A stretch of DNA of 10,219 bases from Euperipatoides rowelli (Eukaryota; Onychophora; Udeonychophora; Euonychophora; Peripatopsidae): NCBI GenBank assembly GCA_003024985.2, contig PXIH01S0062245.1, one strand, 5' to 3'. Shown here piece by piece: positions 6,960 to 10,219 of this stretch (position 1 is the stretch's first letter; each line of letters opens with the position of its first letter). The position numbers and the translations under genes are program-made. The notes below the pieces were generated by a model that saw only the letters and a list, made by a program, of their open reading frames with translations, did not search any database and was not told the DNA's origin.

Positions 6960-8700
6960 TTGCCAGTACCTATTATGAATTATATGAAATATAACGAAAA
7001 ATTAAATTTTGATGACATTTTTCTTTGTATTATCATTAATATTCATCTCTTCTATAATCATTAAGGGGTTATTTTCTCTCTTCCAAAACTATAGGCATAC
7101 GCAGTATGCAAGTTGATCATAACATATTTTTTACCATTATTTCTCAATTTAACATACATCTTTCTGTCATTTATATTTTTAATTTCTTCAATTCATAGGC
7201 TATAGACACACAGTTAATCCTAGTTTTCTTGAGATAGACCTATTCTCAAATATCTCATGGTTTTATATCTCTTAAAATATGTAAAAGAAAAATAACCAAA
7301 CAAAAATAATATATTATCCAGAATTTAGCTATTTCAATAACGTTATCACCAAATTACTATCACCACTTATATTAGGACATTTGTCTGCATCAGCAATAGA
7401 ACTTTTATTACTCTAAACTATTCTTACCTTGTTCACTTTGCCATCAACAGTTTCATTTTTTCCTTACTATTCATATTAGTACTATTCTTATTATTTATTT
7501 TTCTCTGACTACTCTCAAAACAATCATGTATGGCATAGGATCGTCAACTCTATCATGTCATTTTCACTATTCTCCATAAGCCTCTCATTCTTGTAATTAC
7601 CCATAATCCTCATTATTTGATCAATCTTCTATCTTTTGCCAATTCCGAAAGTTCAAGTCATCATCTAGCCTTTCCATCATATTGTTACTAAATCTTGCCC
7701 CAGCTACAATGTCCAGCCTATCATCATCATTAAAATCTTTTCCCATTCATCAGAAAATTGTCTTCATTATTCCAACACTCTTCCATATCAAAGATATCAT
7801 CATTTTCATCCTTCTGATCTAATTGTTTTCCCTCAACCACTTTAGCATAAAATAATTTCTCATCCCCTTTCTTGCATTCAACATGCTTGTCATAATAATA
7901 CTGTAAACAATCATTACATTCCTTACTAGAACATTCTCAAGCTTTATCTCCAGGTTTTAGCATACTTAACAAATGGGATCCCTAAGCAACATTATAATAA
8001 TAGTGCTAGGGTACCCATGTATATAAAATGCCGAACATATATTTCAGTTTTTCCAGACTTCAATATATACCTCTGGGAAAATAGAAGCTTACTTCTGATT
8101 CCCGTCCTGCCATGATTTCCAATACTTTGCCAGATATAGCCAATTTAAATATCTAATTATTCTCTATACAATGTTACTATAAGCCTTTAGGCATGTACAC
8201 CGACTCAAGAGTTTTATTCCAATACTTTAAGGCTTTTCACAAGCTTTATCATTTTAATGGAATTATTACCTGTATCTAATATAGTTGTTTCNTAATTTCT
8301 GACCTTCTTTTTCAACTCAACTGATCATTTATCATCATATCCGTCATCTTAAACCGGAACTTGCTATTACAATTTGTTTTGTAATAACCAGATAACTTGA
8401 GTTACATATGAATGAATGTCAATATCTTTAAGCTACTAACATCATTTATTATTAGTCAAAATAATTGACACAAACAGATATAATTTATAAGAATTTTATT
8501 TTAATAATTAAAAATGGAATTTAAAAAAAAATATCTCAATAACTAATCCATTTTAAATGAAAGGTGGTAAAAGTTATGTTAGCTCTTAGTTTATCTTCTA
8601 GCAGACGGACCAATTTCTACCAGCTGTAAAGAAAACAAAAGAACAATTAAGGACATGAATATACAGAATAAATAATAACAATGATAATGATAATAAACTA
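6960..8700. other. Non-genic AT-rich region; weak minus-strand coding-like trace
   Basis: No ORF of 60 or more codons with a start codon lies here, and no RNA gene or repeat family is recognised. On the minus strand there is a series of short open segments in changing frames: 8401-8315, 8324-8217, 8226-8167, 7936-7733 (68 codons without a stop), 7746-7624, 7628-7527, 7543-7436 and 7192-7064. Their composition resembles protein, but a purine-rich minus strand also lowers stop frequency. An ambiguous base is at 8292. This could be a decayed gene or element, or chance; see the finding. Confidence 0.45.
8667..8697. repeat. Short AAT/GAT microsatellite at the left edge of the 300-bp array
   Basis: The plus strand reads as AATAAATAATAAC followed by GATAAT-type repeats for about 31 bases. 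The motif family is the same as that of the long array beyond the right edge of the tandem repeat, so the 300-bp units are bracketed by related microsatellites. Confidence 0.65.
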
Positions 8701-8717
8701 ATATGATATCCTGGAAG

Positions 8718-8725
8718 TGACGTCA
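8718..8725. promoter_or_regulatory. TGACGTCA palindrome, repeat copy 1
   Basis: This is a perfect 8-bp palindrome identical to the consensus full cAMP-response element bound by CREB/ATF bZIP proteins. It sits in the same place in every repeat copy. Binding is not shown; a chance or structural origin is possible. Confidence 0.4.
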
Positions 8726-8815
8726 TTAGTATTTGCTTTTAACTTTTAGAATTTGCAAATAATATTTTTTTTCATTTTTAAACCAATAAAGCAGTGAAAA
8801 ATTGGGGGAAAAATA

Positions 8816-8845
8816 GGGAGGGGGAGAGGGGAAACTGGGGGAGGG
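8816..8845 (+). other. G-quadruplex-capable tract, repeat copy 1
   Basis: Five G runs of three or more (8816-8818, 8820-8824, 8828-8831, 8837-8841, 8843-8845) are separated by loops of 1, 3, 5 and 1 bases, which satisfies the usual G3+N1-7 rule. Another G-rich cluster lies at 8895-8914. Confidence 0.6.
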
Positions 8846-9017
8846 AGAAAATGAATTTTCATTAATTTGGATGGCTTGGGTTTTGCAATTTGAAGGGAAG
8901 GTGGGGAGGGGGGGCAAGAACATGGTTGTACAGGGAAAAAAGTAATTTCCATCATTTTTGACAGGCTTTAATCTAATATAATAATCTGCTTACCTTATCC
9001 CTTTGAGACACCAGAAG

Positions 9018-9025
9018 TGACGTCA
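9018..9025. promoter_or_regulatory. TGACGTCA palindrome, repeat copy 2
   Basis: It lies exactly 300 bases after the first copy, in the same sequence context (GAAG before, TTAGTATTTGC after). Consensus CREB/ATF site; occupancy unknown. Confidence 0.4.
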
Positions 9026-9111
9026 TTAGTATTTGCTTTTAACTTTTACAATCTTGAAATAAGATTTTTTCATTTTTAAACAAACAGGGGGAGGTGGATA
9101 AAAAAATGGAA

Positions 9112-9142
9112 GGGGGAGGAGCNATGGGGGTGGGGAAATGGG
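9112..9142 (+). other. G-rich tract, repeat copy 2
   Basis: G runs at 9112-9116, 9126-9130, 9132-9135 and 9140-9142 have loops of 9, 1 and 4 bases. The first loop exceeds the usual limit and holds an ambiguous base (9123), so quadruplex potential is weaker than in copy 1. Confidence 0.4.
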
Positions 9143-9318
9143 TGGAGAAGGAAAAAACGAATTTTAATCAATTTGGACAGTTTAGGTTTTACAATTTGAA
9201 GGGGAGTGGGTGGGAAAGTAAATGGGTGTACTGAAGAAAAAAGTAATTTCCATCATTTTTGACAGGCTTTAATCTATTATAATAATCTGCTTACTTTGTT
9301 CCTTTGAGAATCCGGAAG

Positions 9319-9326
9319 TGACGTCA
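9319..9326. promoter_or_regulatory. TGACGTCA palindrome, repeat copy 3
   Basis: It lies 301 bases after the second copy. The bases that follow differ (TTATTCTTTGG for TTAGTATTTGC), yet the palindrome is unchanged. Consensus CREB/ATF site; occupancy unknown. Confidence 0.4.
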
Positions 9327-9385
9327 TTATTCTTTGGTTTTAACTTTTAGAAATTGCAAGTAAGATTTTTTCATTTTATACCAAG

Positions 9386-9510
9386 ATGGGAAAATATGGG
9401 GGAAGGGTGAGGGAGGAGAAAGAAAAATGAGGGAGGAGATGGAGGAGGGAAAATGGGAGGAGGGGAAAATAGGAGGAGTGGGGGAAATGGGTGGAAGTGG
9501 GGAATAATGA
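9386..9510 (+). repeat. Long G/A-rich tract, repeat copy 3
   Basis: About 125 bases of almost pure purine on the plus strand are built from GGGAGGAG, GGGAAAAT and GGGTGGAAG-like pieces. It is much expanded relative to the matching tract in copies 1 and 2. Such tracts can form triplex or quadruplex DNA and slip during replication. The minus-strand translation (serine/proline-rich, within 9327-9884) is an artefact of composition. Confidence 0.65.
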
Positions 9511-9603
9511 ATTTCTGTAAAATTTGGATGGTTTAGGTTATACAATTGAAGTGGGTAGGTGTATGTGTAAGGGGGAAAGTCATTTTTGATGGGCTTTAAG
9601 CTA

Positions 9604-9604
<1 letters not shown>

Positions 9605-9643
<39 letters not shown>
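9605..9643. repeat. (TAA)13 microsatellite
   Basis: Thirteen perfect TAA triplets follow CTAG at the right end of the third 300-bp unit. The corresponding point in copies 1 and 2 has only ATAATAAT. Confidence 0.95.
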
Positions 9644-9644
<1 letters not shown>

Positions 9645-10219
9645 GATGATGATGATGATGACAACAACGACAACAAAAACGGCAATGATGATGATAACGA
9701 TGATGATGATAATGACGATGATAATGACTATGATAACGATGACGATAATGACTGATAATGATGATGATAATGATGACGATAATGACGATGATAATGACGA
9801 TGATAATAACAATGATAATGACAATGATAATGACGATGATAATGATGACGATAATGATGATAATGACGACGATATAGATGACAATAATGATGATAATAAC
9901 GATGATAATGATGACGATACTGACGACTAAAGACGACAATAATGATGATGATAATGACAATGATAATGACAACAAAAATGATGATGATAAGGAAGACAAT
10001 AAGGACGACGATAAGTACGATAATGATGGCAATAATGATAATGATAATGATGACTATAATGATGATGATAATGATGACGGTAATGATGACTATAATGATG
10101 ACGATAATGATGACGATAATGACGATAATGATGATGATAATGATGACGATAATGATGACGATAATGATGACGGTAATGATGACGACAATGATGACGATAA
10201 TGATGATGATAATGATGAC
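9644..10219. repeat. GAT/GAC/AAT compound array with 12-bp higher-order unit, runs off the end
   Basis: The array begins with a (GAT)n run to 9660, then AAC/GAC-type triplets, then mixed GAT, GAC and AAT triplets. From 10046 to 10210 it is a near-regular 12-bp repeat, AATGATGACGAT, with point variants (GGT, TAT or GAC as the last triplet) and a single 9-bp unit at 10118-10126. It continues to the last base. The long ORFs over this region on both strands (for example 9586-9930 plus, rich in Asp and Asn, and 9601-10032 minus) are repeat translations and not genes: five of the six frames of this unit contain no stop codon. Confidence 0.95.

Larger units (their letters stand above)
2062..6960 (-). 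mobile_element. Decayed Ty3/gypsy-type LTR retrotransposon, 3' truncated
   Basis: Reading on the minus strand from high to low coordinates, the order is gag (N-terminal region, capsid, CCHC zinc knuckle), aspartic protease, reverse transcriptase, RNase H, integrase. Integrase after RNase H defines the Ty3/gypsy (Metaviridae) order and excludes Ty1/copia. The coding line is broken by many frameshifts and several stops, so no polyprotein could be made. The integrase stops at 2071 without the usual C-terminal part, and no 3' LTR follows; the plus-strand LTR abuts it. The 5' end is not resolved: I could not identify a 5' LTR upstream of gag, and 6960 is only where recognisable similarity and context run out. 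The clade within Ty3/gypsy cannot be fixed by eye. Confidence 0.85.
8711..9600. repeat. Three tandem copies of a unit of about 300 bp
   Basis: Copies start at about 8711, 9011 and 9312, a period of 300-301 bases. Each has the same order of blocks: GAAGTGACGTCATTA with a TTTTAACTTTTA stretch; TTTTTTCATTTT; a G/A-rich tract; GAATTT with AATTTGGA; a GGTT(T/A)TACAATT-like block; and ATTTTTGA with GGCTTTAA. Copies 1 and 2 also share AGTAATTTCCATCATTTTTG and the linker TAATCTGCTTAC. The G/A-rich part differs in length and sequence between copies, while the flanking blocks are well conserved. Copy 3 has a longer purine tract, lacks the AATTTCC block and passes into (AAT)n at its right end. I do not recognise the family; it could be a satellite or tandemly duplicated non-autonomous element sequence. 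Confidence 0.85.

Noticed and set aside
6925-6960. TGGTGTCCGC on the minus strand as a tRNA primer binding site of the gypsy element
   Set aside because: It begins with TGG and lies upstream of gag, but I cannot match it to a known tRNA 3' end, and no LTR end is recognisable next to it.
7420-7435. Splice donor-like AAG/GTAAGA on the minus strand at 7430-7422
   Set aside because: The same frame reads on for several codons past it and resumes after one stop, no acceptor partner is evident, and no exon is established. The match to the consensus alone is weak evidence.
8726-8955. Two overlapping minus-strand proline/serine-rich ORFs
   Set aside because: They are the translated complement of the G-rich tract in repeat copy 1; proline runs come from CCC and CCT, and the matching positions in the other copies are not conserved as protein.
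8711-9600. CRISPR-like array, because of the regular repeat spacing
   Set aside because: The copies are similar over the whole 300 bp with no short repeat and unique spacer pattern, and the context is eukaryotic.
9327-10032. Long ORFs (185, 143 and 114 codons) over the G/A-rich tract and the GAT array
   Set aside because: They are translations of simple repeats: poly-Ile, Ser/Leu, His/Tyr or Asp/Asn runs in five open frames at once, with no unique domain.

Overview
The window looks like intergenic, repeat-dominated DNA from an animal nuclear genome. It is AT-rich, has no operon-like gene packing, and holds decayed LTR retrotransposons, a tandem repeat of about 300 bp and long GAT/AAT microsatellites. 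A mollusc, possibly a cephalopod, is a guess from general style only; nothing here fixes the lineage. I see no intact host gene, no RNA gene, no CRISPR array and no convincing new molecular system.

Layout. Positions 1-1130 are AT-rich and mostly featureless, with a small CCAT-type repeat, an ATC hairpin and a very faint PiggyBac-like trace on the minus strand. Positions 1140-2061 are the 3' end of one LTR retroelement on the plus strand: a broken ORF end, a short tandem repeat, a polypurine tract and an LTR of about 239 bp. Positions 2062 to about 6960 hold a second element on the minus strand, of Ty3/gypsy type: gag, protease, reverse transcriptase, RNase H and integrase in that order, with many stops and frameshifts. 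The two elements meet tail to tail at 2061/2062, where the integrase of the second is cut short.

Positions 6960-8700 hold no clear gene, although the minus strand shows a run of short open segments that read rather like protein. Positions 8711-9600 are three tandem copies of a unit of about 300 bp. Each copy carries a perfect TGACGTCA palindrome and a G-rich purine tract. The third copy runs into (AAT)n at the site where the other copies have a short ATAATAAT seed. From 9644 to the window end is a GAT/AAT-family array that settles into a 12-bp unit.

How the parts work together: none of the coding remnants appears functional. The gypsy remnant keeps many catalytic residues but could not be translated as one polyprotein. 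The main interest is structural: nested or adjoining retroelements, and a tandem repeat that joins cAMP-response-like palindromes, G-quadruplex-capable tracts and a microsatellite. Three ambiguous bases (1123, 8292, 9123) and the end of the window inside a repeat suggest an imperfect assembly, so some frameshifts may be sequencing errors.
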